NCBI GenBank assembly: GCA_020627425.1
Contig: JAHKXX010000055.1
Span: 1-8,013, forward strand
From: a bacterium
GTDB taxonomy: Bacteria > Bacillota > Clostridia > Oscillospirales > Acutalibacteraceae
DNA length: 8,013 nucleotides
Direction: 5' to 3'
The position numbers and the translations under genes were made by a program. This document shows positions 1 to 6,094 of the stretch, piece by piece; the first letter of the stretch is position 1, and every line of letters begins with the position of its first letter. A model generated the notes under the pieces. It had not been told where the DNA came from. It did no database searches and saw only the letters and a program-made list of their open reading frames with translations.

Positions 1-177
1 TACCCCAAGGGCACTTCCTTCGGGCGCGTGACGCGGACGGTACCGTACAATAAACTCAACTCGTACGCGTGCCAAAGAGTAGGCGGTAAAACTAATTCGA
101 GTGCGCGAATTGACAGCACAGGCACTGTGCCGCGAATTGACAGCGCAGGCACTGCGCCGGAGGCACTCCGCCGGGGG
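1..177 (+). repeat. Interspersed repeat copy A (left end cut by window)
   Basis: This copy belongs to a family also found at 3429-3566, 3732-3937, 5150-5232, 5671-5835 and 6116-6304. It opens inside the family's best-conserved block (1-26, identical to 3767-3792 and 6151-6176, and to the complement of 5777-5802), followed by the shared AATAAAC and GTACGCGTGCCAAA segments. Its right end carries three hairpins with loop GGCAC: 116-130 (GCACA/TGTGC), 143-157 (GCGCA/TGCGC) and 158-170 (CGGA/TCCG). The first two lie in a tandemly duplicated unit of about 27 bp beginning GCGAATTGACAGC. The right end runs into the ribosome binding site of the TIR gene. Function is unknown. A non-autonomous mobile element or a REP/BOX-like palindromic repeat is possible. 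Confidence 0.9.
173..177 (+). promoter_or_regulatory. Ribosome binding site of the TIR gene, lying in the end of repeat A
   Basis: A GGGGG run can pair with the anti-Shine-Dalgarno sequence with one G-U pair, and sits 8 nt before the ATG at 186. It directly follows the CCGCC side of the last repeat hairpin. The repeat therefore appears to supply the translation signal and most of the visible 5' leader. An earlier ATG at 178 hits a stop after six codons and is not a useful start. No promoter is visible in 1-172. Confidence 0.55.
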
Positions 178-185
178 ATGGATAT

Positions 186-3100
186 ATGTCTTTGTTAAAA
201 TGTAAGATTTGTGGAGATACTCTGTATACACAGGATGGGATAAATGTATCCGAATGTCCTGTTTGTCATACTGTGCAGACAGTACCGTTTGCACGGTACG
301 ATTCTGTTGTAAATATTCTGAACGAAGCAGATATGTTCAGACGAACAAAACAGTTTGATAAGGCAATCGACCTTCTGAAGGAGGCTTTGTCCGAAAATCC
401 CTTTGATATAGATATTAACTGGAGAATGGCTCTGTGCCGCTATGGAGTTGTCTATAAAAACGACTTTGAGTCCGGTCGTATCGTGCCAAAGGTCTACAGA
501 TCTCAGCCTGTTTCATTGTTTGATGACAGAAACTATGTAAAAGCATTCAGCCTTGCCGATAATCAGCAAAAAAATATCATTCATAAACAAGCAAGCGAGA
601 TAGAAAGCGTTCATAAGGCTATACATAGTATTGCCGATAAGGAAAAACCGTTTGATGTTTTTATCTGTCATAAGGAAAAGGACGAGACGGGCGCATTGAC
701 CTCTGAAAGCCTGCTTGCTCAGAATATCTATTTCGTCCTGTCGAGTGAGGGCTACAAGGTGTTCTGTTCGGAAATAACACTTGAAAATAAATCCGACAGC
801 GACAAACAGGCTTATATATATTCCGGTATTACAAGCTCTAAGGTTATGCTGGTCCTCGGTACCTCGAGGGAAAGCTTTGAGGATATAAGTATCAAAAATG
901 AATGGTCAACCTTTAAAAGACTGCTGCCGATGTATCCCGAAAAAATTCTGATCCCTTCCTTTAAGGATATGAGACAGGCGGATATTCCACACGAGCTTGC
1001 CGCCTTCGGTGCTAAGGATTTGGGCAGGATCAGCTATATGGATGATATAAGCAAGATCATCGGTAAGGTTCTTGAAGGAAAGACCGACGAGATCACCGAC
1101 AGCGACCTTGGGGTTGACAATACTCTGAGTATCTCTGAACTGGTACAGAATATAATCACGTCCCTTAGTATAGGCAACTGGACAGCGGCTGATGAATACT
1201 GTGAAAATGTACTGGATATTGATCCTAAAAATCCACAGGCATATCTCGGCAGACTGATGTCCGAGCTTAAGTGCCGTACCCGCGATTCTCTGAAATACTG
1301 CGCCGACACGTTCGATAACAACTATGACTATATAATGTGTACGCGGTTCTGCGACGATGAGCTGAAAAACGAGCTTTCCTCCTATATCGAATACATAAAT
1401 GACAGAAACCGCAAGCAGATATATATACACAGCTATAACCAGGCACTGCAGAAGATGAACGACGCCTCTAACGAGGAAGAAATGACAGAGGCAGCAGAAG
1501 CCTTCAGGAAAATAGCCGACTTTATGGACGCAGCCCAGAAAGCTGACGAATGTCTGCGAAAAGCCGCAGAGTATCATCAGAATACACTGTTACAGCAATA
1601 CTATGCCGCACTCAATATGCTGAATACCGCCACAACGGAGCAGCAGTGCATTGATGCGGCAAACGAGTTCATGAAGCTCTCCGGTATGTGGGACGCGGAC
1701 AAAAAGGCTCAGGAGTGTCAGGTAAAATACAATGAAATATACAGAAACCGCATAACCTCTCAGTATTATTCCGCGATGAACCTGATGAACACTGCCTCTA
1801 CAGAGCAGCAGTGCATTGACGCGGCAAACGCCTTTCGCAGTATGGGCGGTATATGGGATACCGAGCAAAAGGCAGCCGAGTGTATGCGCCGCGCCGAAGA
1901 GCTGAGACAGGCAAGCCTGATACCGAACTACAATTCTGCTGTAGCTATGCTGAACTCCGCCCTGACAGAGCAGCAGTGTGAGCAGGCAGAGGAAGCCTTC
2001 AGACGGATCTCAGGCTTCAGAGACGCCGATCAAAAGCTTATAGAGTGTCAGAAAAAAGCCGAGAAGATAAGAGAAGCAAGACTCCTTCCGTTTTATAACA
2101 GTGCTTTGTCTGCTTTGGACACAGCAGAGACAGAGGAGGAGCTGGCGCGTGTAAAGGAAATGTTCGAATCACTCTCGGGCTTCAGGGACTCGGCAAAACG
2201 GATAAAAGAGTGTGATGAAAAAGCAGAACTACTCCGACACGGTTCCGAGCTTTTGCCTGTATATAACAACGCTCTTGATATTATGAGCAAGGCAAACGAC
2301 AGACGTCAGTTTGAGAGAGCCGCAAGAGAATTTCGCAAGGCGTCTGGCTTCAGGGACGCCGACAAAAAATATAATGAATGTATAAAGAGAAGCAGAGAGT
2401 TTATTATTGACGACAAATATATGTCCGCAGTTCAGGAGGTCAGATACGACAAAATAGAAAGTCTTGAACGCGCAATAACAAAGTTTACGGACATAATCGA
2501 CTACAAGGATTCTGCCGAAAAGATAGAATACTGCCACAAGAGAATAGCCGAAATAAAGCAAAAGGAGAGACAGGCAGAGCTTGACTGGCAGAAGGAAAGA
2601 GACGATGAAAAGCTCAAGGAAAAGAAGAAAAAGAGAAAGAGAAATATAGCCATAGCAGCAGTCGTTGTCGGAGTTATACTTGCCATAATAGTTCCGACTG
2701 TTGTTATACCCGAGATACGCTACAGCTCCGCCCTCGGAGCAGCAGACTCGGGCGACTACGAGGGTGCGATAGCTACCTTTACAGAGCTTGGTGATTTCAA
2801 GGACTCCGCAGAACAGATAAACGCCACATACTACAAGCAGGGTGACGCGCTGAGTGCCGGCGGTAATGTTGCGGGTGCTATAGAAGCATATTCAAAGGCA
2901 GAGGACTACAACGACTCTGCAAAGAAGCTTGCAAATCTTATAGTGACCTCGGGCAACGTAGGCGACACGTTTATACTCGGCTCGTACTATGACGAAATGC
3001 TCACATGGCGCATAATAGACACAAGCAACGGTGTTGTTGCCATTCTGGAAAAGACCCTGAGAAGCAGCAGCTACACAAGCGATAATGAAAATGTGACCTG

Positions 3101-3428
3101 GGAAAGCTCCGATGTCAGAGACTGGCTGAACCATGATTTTTACAACTATGCATTCTCAAAGAAGCAAAAAGCATACATAAAGGAAGCCGTAAACGCCAAC
3201 GGAAAGGACACGGAAACCGAGGATCATGTATGGTTACTCGCAGAGGATGAAGCAAAGAAATTCTTCTCCGACAGTTCATCTCGCACCTCTGACAGTTCGT
3301 GGTGGTTACGCACCCTCTCTGCTCCCGACAAGGCTGTTTGTGTTACCACTGACGGTACCTTATCTCCGGGTGAAGACGTCACCTCCTCCAACGGTGTCCG
3401 CCCCGTCATCCTGATAACTGCAGCGTGA
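186..3428 (+). CDS. Membrane-anchored TIR-domain protein with N-terminal zinc ribbon, helical repeats and C-terminal DUF6273-like domain
   Basis: Seen in the 1080 residues: a zinc ribbon (C6-x2-C9, C24-x2-C27); a TPR-like helical stretch (about 40-90); a TIR domain (about 156-296) opening with DVFICHKEKD, with a GYKVFCSE strand-helix region and KNEW near E239, a candidate for the NAD-cleaving glutamate; seven ~55-residue repeats starting at Y417, Y472, Y527, Y582, Y637, Y693 and Y745, each with a SGFRDADKKxxEC-like signature; a charged KEKKKKRKR linker; one membrane span (about 821-841); two more GDYEGAI/FKDSAE-type repeats; and a DUF6273-like domain (about 926-1077) with WRIID, WWLRT and GVRPVI. 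The basic linker before the span predicts a cytoplasmic N-terminus and an external C-terminus. TIR families cleave NAD or act as scaffolds, often in antiphage defence or signalling. Here, signal reception outside controlling TIR inside is inference. The start is fixed by GGGGG at 173-177, 8 nt upstream, which is supplied by repeat copy A. It appears monocistronic. Confidence 0.9.
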   Translation: MSLLKCKICGDTLYTQDGINVSECPVCHTVQTVPFARYDSVVNILNEADMFRRTKQFDKAIDLLKEALSENPFDIDINWRMALCRYGVVYKNDFESGRIVPKVYRSQPVSLFDDRNYVKAFSLADNQQKNIIHKQASEIESVHKAIHSIADKEKPFDVFICHKEKDETGALTSESLLAQNIYFVLSSEGYKVFCSEITLENKSDSDKQAYIYSGITSSKVMLVLGTSRESFEDISIKNEWSTFKRLLPMYPEKILIPSFKDMRQADIPHELAAFGAKDLGRISYMDDISKIIGKVLEGKTDEITDSDLGVDNTLSISELVQNIITSLSIGNWTAADEYCENVLDIDPKNPQAYLGRLMSELKCRTRDSLKYCADTFDNNYDYIMCTRFCDDELKNELSSYIEYINDRNRKQIYIHSYNQALQKMNDASNEEEMTEAAEAFRKIADFMDAAQKADECLRKAAEYHQNTLLQQYYAALNMLNTATTEQQCIDAANEFMKLSGMWDADKKAQECQVKYNEIYRNRITSQYYSAMNLMNTASTEQQCIDAANAFRSMGGIWDTEQKAAECMRRAEELRQASLIPNYNSAVAMLNSALTEQQCEQAEEAFRRISGFRDADQKLIECQKKAEKIREARLLPFYNSALSALDTAETEEELARVKEMFESLSGFRDSAKRIKECDEKAELLRHGSELLPVYNNALDIMSKANDRRQFERAAREFRKASGFRDADKKYNECIKRSREFIIDDKYMSAVQEVRYDKIESLERAITKFTDIIDYKDSAEKIEYCHKRIAEIKQKERQAELDWQKERDDEKLKEKKKKRKRNIAIAAVVVGVILAIIVPTVVIPEIRYSSALGAADSGDYEGAIATFTELGDFKDSAEQINATYYKQGDALSAGGNVAGAIEAYSKAEDYNDSAKKLANLIVTSGNVGDTFILGSYYDEMLTWRIIDTSNGVVAILEKTLRSSSYTSDNENVTWESSDVRDWLNHDFYNYAFSKKQKAYIKEAVNANGKDTETEDHVWLLAEDEAKKFFSDSSSRTSDSSWWLRTLSAPDKAVCVTTDGTLSPGEDVTSSNGVRPVILITAA

Positions 3429-3566
3429 TGCCGGCGGCGCAGTGCCTGCGCTGTCAATTCGCGCACTCTACTTGGTGTTACCGCCTGCTTTGTAGGCACG
3501 CGGTCAAGCCGGTTTTATTGTCCCTCTTCATCCGCGTCACGGCGCTTACGCGCCGCTCGTGCTGGT
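3429..3566 (-). repeat. Interspersed repeat copy B, inverted relative to A, with altered core
   Basis: Read on the minus strand this copy matches the family from the GTGACGCGGA segment through AATAAA, GCAGGCGGTAACACCAA and GAGTGCGCGAATTGACAG to a GGCAC-loop hairpin (3437-3451, GCGCA/TGCGC). Positions 3436-3463 are a perfect 28-bp inverted match to 131-158 in copy A. The core conserved in A, C, E and F is absent and replaced by a GC-rich hairpin (3540-3555, CGGCGC-TTAC-GCGCCG). The repeat begins within a few bases of the TIR stop codon (3426-3428). Confidence 0.88.
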
Positions 3567-3627
3567 ATATTGTGGTAACAAATATATACGTCTATTCTAT
3601 TAATTGTCTCCAAAATGGAATAATAAC

Positions 3628-3666
3628 AAAAACGCATTACCATCACGGCAATGCGTTTTTTATTTG
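3628..3666 (+). terminator. Rho-independent terminator after the TIR gene
   Basis: An 11-bp stem pairs 3628-3638 (AAAAACGCATT) with 3650-3660 (AATGCGTTTTT). An inner CC/GG pair closes the loop around 3642-3646, and a T-rich tail continues to about 3666. The stem is A-rich on one side and T-rich on the other, so it should act in both directions. It would stop transcripts from the TIR gene about 200 nt after its stop codon, and ychF transcripts arriving on the minus strand about 275 nt after theirs. It is unrelated to the repeat family. Confidence 0.85.
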
Positions 3667-3731
3667 TATATTTTTTGCTTGTTATTCTTTTTTCGGATAA
3701 ATAAAACAGAATAGAGAAATAGATCTGCCTC

Positions 3732-3937
3732 CACTCCAAAGCAGCGTCAAGTGCCGCCCTGTGCGGTACCCCAAGGGCACTTCCTTCGGGCGCACGACGC
3801 GGACAAAGAGGTATAATAAACCCAACTTGAGACGGTGCTCCGTAGTCGGCGGTAACAAGTACCAGCCACGCTCCGGCGTGCCGTGCACGCCCTTGCCGCC
3901 GTGCGGCAAGAGAGAGTTGACCGCCCGGGCACCGGGC
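3732..3937 (+). repeat. Interspersed repeat copy C, full length, abutting the ychF stop codon
   Basis: This copy starts with the family left end ACTCCAAAGCAGCGTCAAG, then the CCGC-CCTGT-GCGG hairpin and the conserved core (3767-3792). Its right half has diverged. It carries hairpins at 3867-3880 (CACGC-TCCG-GCGTG) and 3892-3910 (8-bp stem CTTGCCGC/GCGGCAAG, loop CGT). It ends with TTGACC and a GGCAC-loop hairpin (3923-3937, GCCCG/CGGGC) whose last base lies next to the complement of the ychF stop codon. It is convergent with ychF. Confidence 0.88.
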
Positions 3938-5035
3938 CTAGACGTTGAAGCGGAAGAGGACGATGTCGCCGTCTTTCATTATGTATTCTTTGCCTTCGGA
4001 ACGGACAAGACCTTTTTCTTTGGCGGCAGACATAGAACCGCAGGACATAAGATCATCAAAGGAAACGACCTCGGCACGAATGAATCCGCGCTCGAAATCC
4101 GTGTGTATCTTTCCGGCTGCCTGTGGAGCCTTTGTTCCCTTCTTTATCGTCCACGCCCTTACCTCGGGCTTGCCTGCGGTAAGATATGAAATAAGACCCA
4201 GCAGATCATAGCATGCGTTTATCAGCCTGTCCAGTCCGGACTCGGTAAGCCCCATCTCGGACAGGAATAACTCCTTCTCGTCAGGCTCCATTCCTGCTAT
4301 TTCGGACTCTATCTCGGCACATATGGGCAGAACTCCGGCATGCTCACTGTCGGCTATCTGCTTTACTACCTGAAAATATTTGTTGTCATCGGCAGAGCCG
4401 TTTTTGAAGTCTGTGTCGCTCAGGTTTGCGGCATATATTATAGGCTTGTTTGTAAGCAGTGAAACACTCGCCAGTAATTCTGCCTCCTCCTCCGTACACT
4501 CTACAGAACGCGCGGGCTTGCCCTCGTCAAGCGCTTGCTTTACGCGTGCAAAGAAATCGTAGTCTGCCTGATACTTTTTGTCACCCTTTATAAGCTTCAG
4601 AGTCTTGTCCATTCTGCGCTCGAGAATCTCTATATCCGAAAGTATAAGCTCTACATTTATAGTATCAATGTCTCTTTTCGGGTCTATGCTTCCTTCAACG
4701 TGTACTATATCATCATTTTCAAAACAGCGTACAACGTGAACTATCGCGTCGACCTCACGGATATTCGACAGGAATTTATTTCCGAGTCCCTCACCCTTTG
4801 AGGCTCCCTTTACAAGACCTGCTATATCTACAAATTCAATTGTCGCAGGAGTGTATTTCTCAGGGCTGTACATCTCTGCAAGTGCGTCAAGTCGTTTGTC
4901 CGGAACCGCAACAACACCTACGTTCGGCTCTATGGTACAAAACGGATAGTTTGCGGACTGTGCTCCTGCATTCGTTATAGCATTGAACAGAGTGCTTTTT
5001 CCTACGTTCGGTAAACCTACTATTCCTAATTTCAT
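3938..5035 (-). CDS. ychF: YchF/OLA1-type redox-regulated, ribosome-associated P-loop ATPase
   Basis: The product is a cytoplasmic member of the Obg-HflX/OLA1 family. Relatives bind ribosomes, hydrolyse ATP in preference to GTP and have been linked to translation and oxidative stress. At 365 residues it matches the family's usual size of about 363. Visible motifs are the Walker A GLPNVGKST (7-15), NYPFCTIEPN (29-38), DIAGLVKGASKGEGLGN (70-86), NKPIIYAANLSD (196-207; the departure from NKxD fits ATP preference) and a C-terminal TGS domain (about 280-363) ending in the hallmark FRFNV. A coiled-coil insert lies around 125-180. The ATG at 5035 has GGAAG about 8 nt upstream, within the purine-rich stretch complementary to 5041-5052. 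It shares its strand with the 129-residue gene upstream but is separated from it by 195 nt. No clear promoter was found. Confidence 0.97.
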   Translation of the reverse strand: MKLGIVGLPNVGKSTLFNAITNAGAQSANYPFCTIEPNVGVVAVPDKRLDALAEMYSPEKYTPATIEFVDIAGLVKGASKGEGLGNKFLSNIREVDAIVHVVRCFENDDIVHVEGSIDPKRDIDTINVELILSDIEILERRMDKTLKLIKGDKKYQADYDFFARVKQALDEGKPARSVECTEEEAELLASVSLLTNKPIIYAANLSDTDFKNGSADDNKYFQVVKQIADSEHAGVLPICAEIESEIAGMEPDEKELFLSEMGLTESGLDRLINACYDLLGLISYLTAGKPEVRAWTIKKGTKAPQAAGKIHTDFERGFIRAEVVSFDDLMSCGSMSAAKEKGLVRSEGKEYIMKDGDIVLFRFNV

Positions 5036-5051
5036 TTTTTACTTCCTTCCT

Positions 5052-5124
5052 CCCCTGTCGGGGTTAAAAATCTGTTTTTATTAAAAGCTTTGCTTAGGGC
5101 AAGCAAAGGCAAGCCGTAGGCTTG
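5052..5124 (-). promoter_or_regulatory. Cluster of three hairpins in the ychF upstream region
   Basis: Three perfect stem-loops lie between ychF and repeat D: 5052-5063 (CCCC-TGTC-GGGG, next to the ychF ribosome binding site), 5088-5108 (8-bp stem CTTTGCTT/AAGCAAAG, loop AGGGC) and 5110-5124 (CAAGCC-GTA-GGCTTG). If the ychF transcript begins upstream they would lie in its 5' leader. No T-run follows them on the minus strand in a way that would make a standard terminator. Whether they are regulatory, or relics of another repeat copy, cannot be told from sequence alone. Confidence 0.45.
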
Positions 5125-5132
5125 GTTTGTGG

Positions 5133-5149
5133 TTATAGCATAGCATCAA
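5133..5149. repeat. 17-bp direct repeat, left copy (flank of repeat D)
   Basis: TTATAGCATAGCATCAA here is identical to 5231-5247. The right copy is the last codons and stop of the 129-residue gene. Similarity extends leftwards as AGGCTTGGTTT in both copies. The pair encloses repeat copy D. Confidence 0.85.
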
Positions 5150-5232
5150 CCGGCGAGCCGCCGGGGGCAACACGCGCACTCTATTTGGTGTTGCCGCCTG
5201 CCTCTTTGGCACGCGTACAGGCTTGGTTTATT
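5150..5232 (-). repeat. Interspersed repeat copy D, right half only
   Basis: On the minus strand this copy starts at the family's AATAAACC segment, right at the stop codon of the 129-residue gene. It continues through GTACGCGTGCCAAAGAG, GGCGGCAACACCAA and GAGTGCGCG and ends with a hairpin at 5150-5164 (CCGGCG-AGC-CGCCGG). The left half (ACTCCAAA to the conserved core) is missing. It has no GGCAC-loop hairpin. It is flanked by 17-bp direct repeats. Confidence 0.8.
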
Positions 5233-5620
5233 ATAGCATAGCATCAAAATGGCGCTTGTAGCGCTTTGGTATTTGTATGTCACACAAATATCCGAACTCG
5301 GAAAGAAACTCGGATATAGTGCTGATACCGTCACGGTAAAACTGCCTGATCCTCTTATCTTTGTACGGTATGTCCTTGTAATCGGGCGGACAGATAAATG
5401 TCCAGTCTGCACCGTCTTTGTCAAAAATGATCCGGTAGAACTGATCTATTTCTGTTCCTTTATATCCCATCTTCATTAACAGAATATGGTGCTCTACTCC
5501 ATCATCCAGATGGCACACATACGCCTTTGAGCCGTCAAAGGCAATTACAGCCATAAGAGGTTCGTTATTTTTTACCGCTTCTTCTACACTTGTATAGTCA
5601 TTATACTGAATGATTTCCAT
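5231..5620 (-). CDS. Hypothetical protein, 129 residues, unrecognised
   Basis: I do not recognise the family. It is a soluble, acidic-aromatic protein with no signal peptide, membrane segment or metal motif. It starts MEIIQYNDYTSVEEA and has a central block HHILLMKMGYKG followed by FYRIIFDKDGADWTFICPPD, then a KDKRIRQFYRDGISTISEFL helix and IPKRYKRHF near the end. The even amino-acid composition and real ribosome binding site (GGAG, complement of 5629-5632, 8 nt before the ATG) argue for a real gene. An in-frame start at 5701 is possible, but it would begin inside repeat E and lacks such a site, so 5620 is preferred. The stop codon lies in the 17-bp direct repeat next to copy D. It may be a small immunity, regulatory or domain-of-unknown-function protein; nothing in the neighbourhood decides this. 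Confidence 0.75.
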   Translation of the reverse strand: MEIIQYNDYTSVEEAVKNNEPLMAVIAFDGSKAYVCHLDDGVEHHILLMKMGYKGTEIDQFYRIIFDKDGADWTFICPPDYKDIPYKDKRIRQFYRDGISTISEFLSEFGYLCDIQIPKRYKRHFDAML

Positions 5621-5670
5621 AATATCAACTCCATATCTCTTGTTTTGTCGCTGTATGAAATCATTGTTGC

Positions 5671-5835
5671 GGCAGCGTGACGCTGCACCCAATTCGCGCA
5701 CTCGGGTTGATTGTGTTTTCTACTCTCTTGGCACGCGTACGAATTTGGTTTATTGTCCCTCTTTGTCCGCGTCACGCGCCCGAAGGAAGTGCCCTTGGGG
5801 TACCGCACAGGACGGCGCTCGTGCTGCTTTGGAGT
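5671..5835 (-). repeat. Interspersed repeat copy E, full length, upstream of the 129-residue gene
   Basis: On the minus strand it runs from the family left end ACTCCAAAGCAGC (at 5835) through the conserved core (complement of 5777-5802), GACAATAAACC, GTACGCGTGCCAAG and GAGTGCGCGAATTGGG to a hairpin GCAGCG-TCA-CGCTGC (5672-5686). Its left end differs from C and F (GCACGAGCGCCGTCC in place of GCGTCAAGTGCCGCCC) and instead matches copy B, so at least two subtypes exist. It lacks the GGCAC-loop hairpin. Confidence 0.88.
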
Positions 5836-5859
5836 AAAGAAAGGGTTCTTTCTTTACTC
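5832..5859. repeat. Perfect 12-bp inverted repeat at the outer edge of repeat E
   Basis: GAGTAAAGAAAG (5832-5843) and CTTTCTTTACTC (5848-5859) pair completely around a GGTT loop. The inner GAGT is part of the repeat's ACTCCAAA terminus. No T-run follows on either strand, so it is not a classical terminator. Copy F has a weaker counterpart at 6095-6116. Confidence 0.75.
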
Positions 5860-5972
5860 ACCTTGCTTTTCCAAATTGTTAATTCGCGCTTGGTTTTATT
5901 ATAAGTTATAATTCATTACCCTGCTTTCCTATTATAACACATATTTTCGGAAATTACTATATTCTATTAATA

Positions 5973-5988
5973 TGTTTCACGTGAAACG
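5973..5988. promoter_or_regulatory. parS: parS-like centromere site 1 (ParB binding)
   Basis: TGTTTCACGTGAAACG matches the canonical chromosomal parS sequence at 15 of 16 positions, differing only at the last base. The inner 14 bp are a perfect palindrome. It lies about 425 bp upstream of parA, in a gene-free AT-rich stretch between repeats E and F. Known biology: ParB dimers load at parS, bind CTP and spread as clamps to organise the origin region for segregation. Confidence 0.9.
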
Positions 5989-6013
5989 TTATTTTATTTT
6001 GATGAACAGCATA

Positions 6014-6043
6014 GCACAATGTTTCATGTGAAACATTGTGCTA
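6014..6043. promoter_or_regulatory. parS: parS-like site 2 inside a 30-bp palindrome
   Basis: The core TGTTTCATGTGAAACA (6020-6035) differs from canonical parS at one central base. Unlike site 1, the symmetry continues outward: AGCACAATGTTTCA (6014-6027) and TGAAACATTGTGCT (6030-6043) are perfect complements around a TG centre. It lies 47 bp centre-to-centre from site 1. The extended arms are not part of the usual parS motif. Confidence 0.85.
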
Positions 6044-6094
6044 AACACCTCTGCTCCAATTTTCTGTACTCTGATTATAGGTATACTTAATAGA

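Noticed and set aside
137..142. TTGACA in repeat A as a -35 promoter element
   Set aside because: No -10-like hexamer lies 16-18 nt downstream, and TTGAC recurs as the foot of the GGCAC hairpins in other copies.
906..1577. Long minus-strand open frame opposite the TIR gene
   Set aside because: It is a shadow of the well-supported plus-strand TIR protein, with no ribosome binding site and no recognisable motif. The same holds for the other frames overlapping the TIR gene, ychF and parAB.
3200..3470. Diversity-generating retroelement: variable C-terminal domain followed by a GC-rich hairpin
   Set aside because: The end of the DUF6273-like domain and hairpin placement recall such systems, but no reverse transcriptase, template repeat or second copy of the coding end occurs in the window, and the hairpin belongs to the interspersed repeat.
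3923..3937. GGCAC-loop hairpin as ychF terminator
   Set aside because: It lies right after the stop codon and is GC-rich, but no T-run follows on the minus strand. The terminator at 3628-3666 fits better.
3761..4189. 142-residue plus-strand frame starting in repeat C
   Set aside because: It has no ribosome binding site and runs antisense into the ychF coding region. It consists of repeat translation followed by ychF antisense.
5621..5701. N-terminal extension of the 129-residue protein to 5701
   Set aside because: The extra residues would be translated partly from repeat E, and the proper ribosome binding site lies before the start at 5620.
5876..5912. Promoter-like TTGTTA...TATAAG/TATAAT in the AT-rich gap
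   Set aside because: Spacing is poor or the match weak, and no gene follows before copy F. AT-rich DNA gives such matches by chance.
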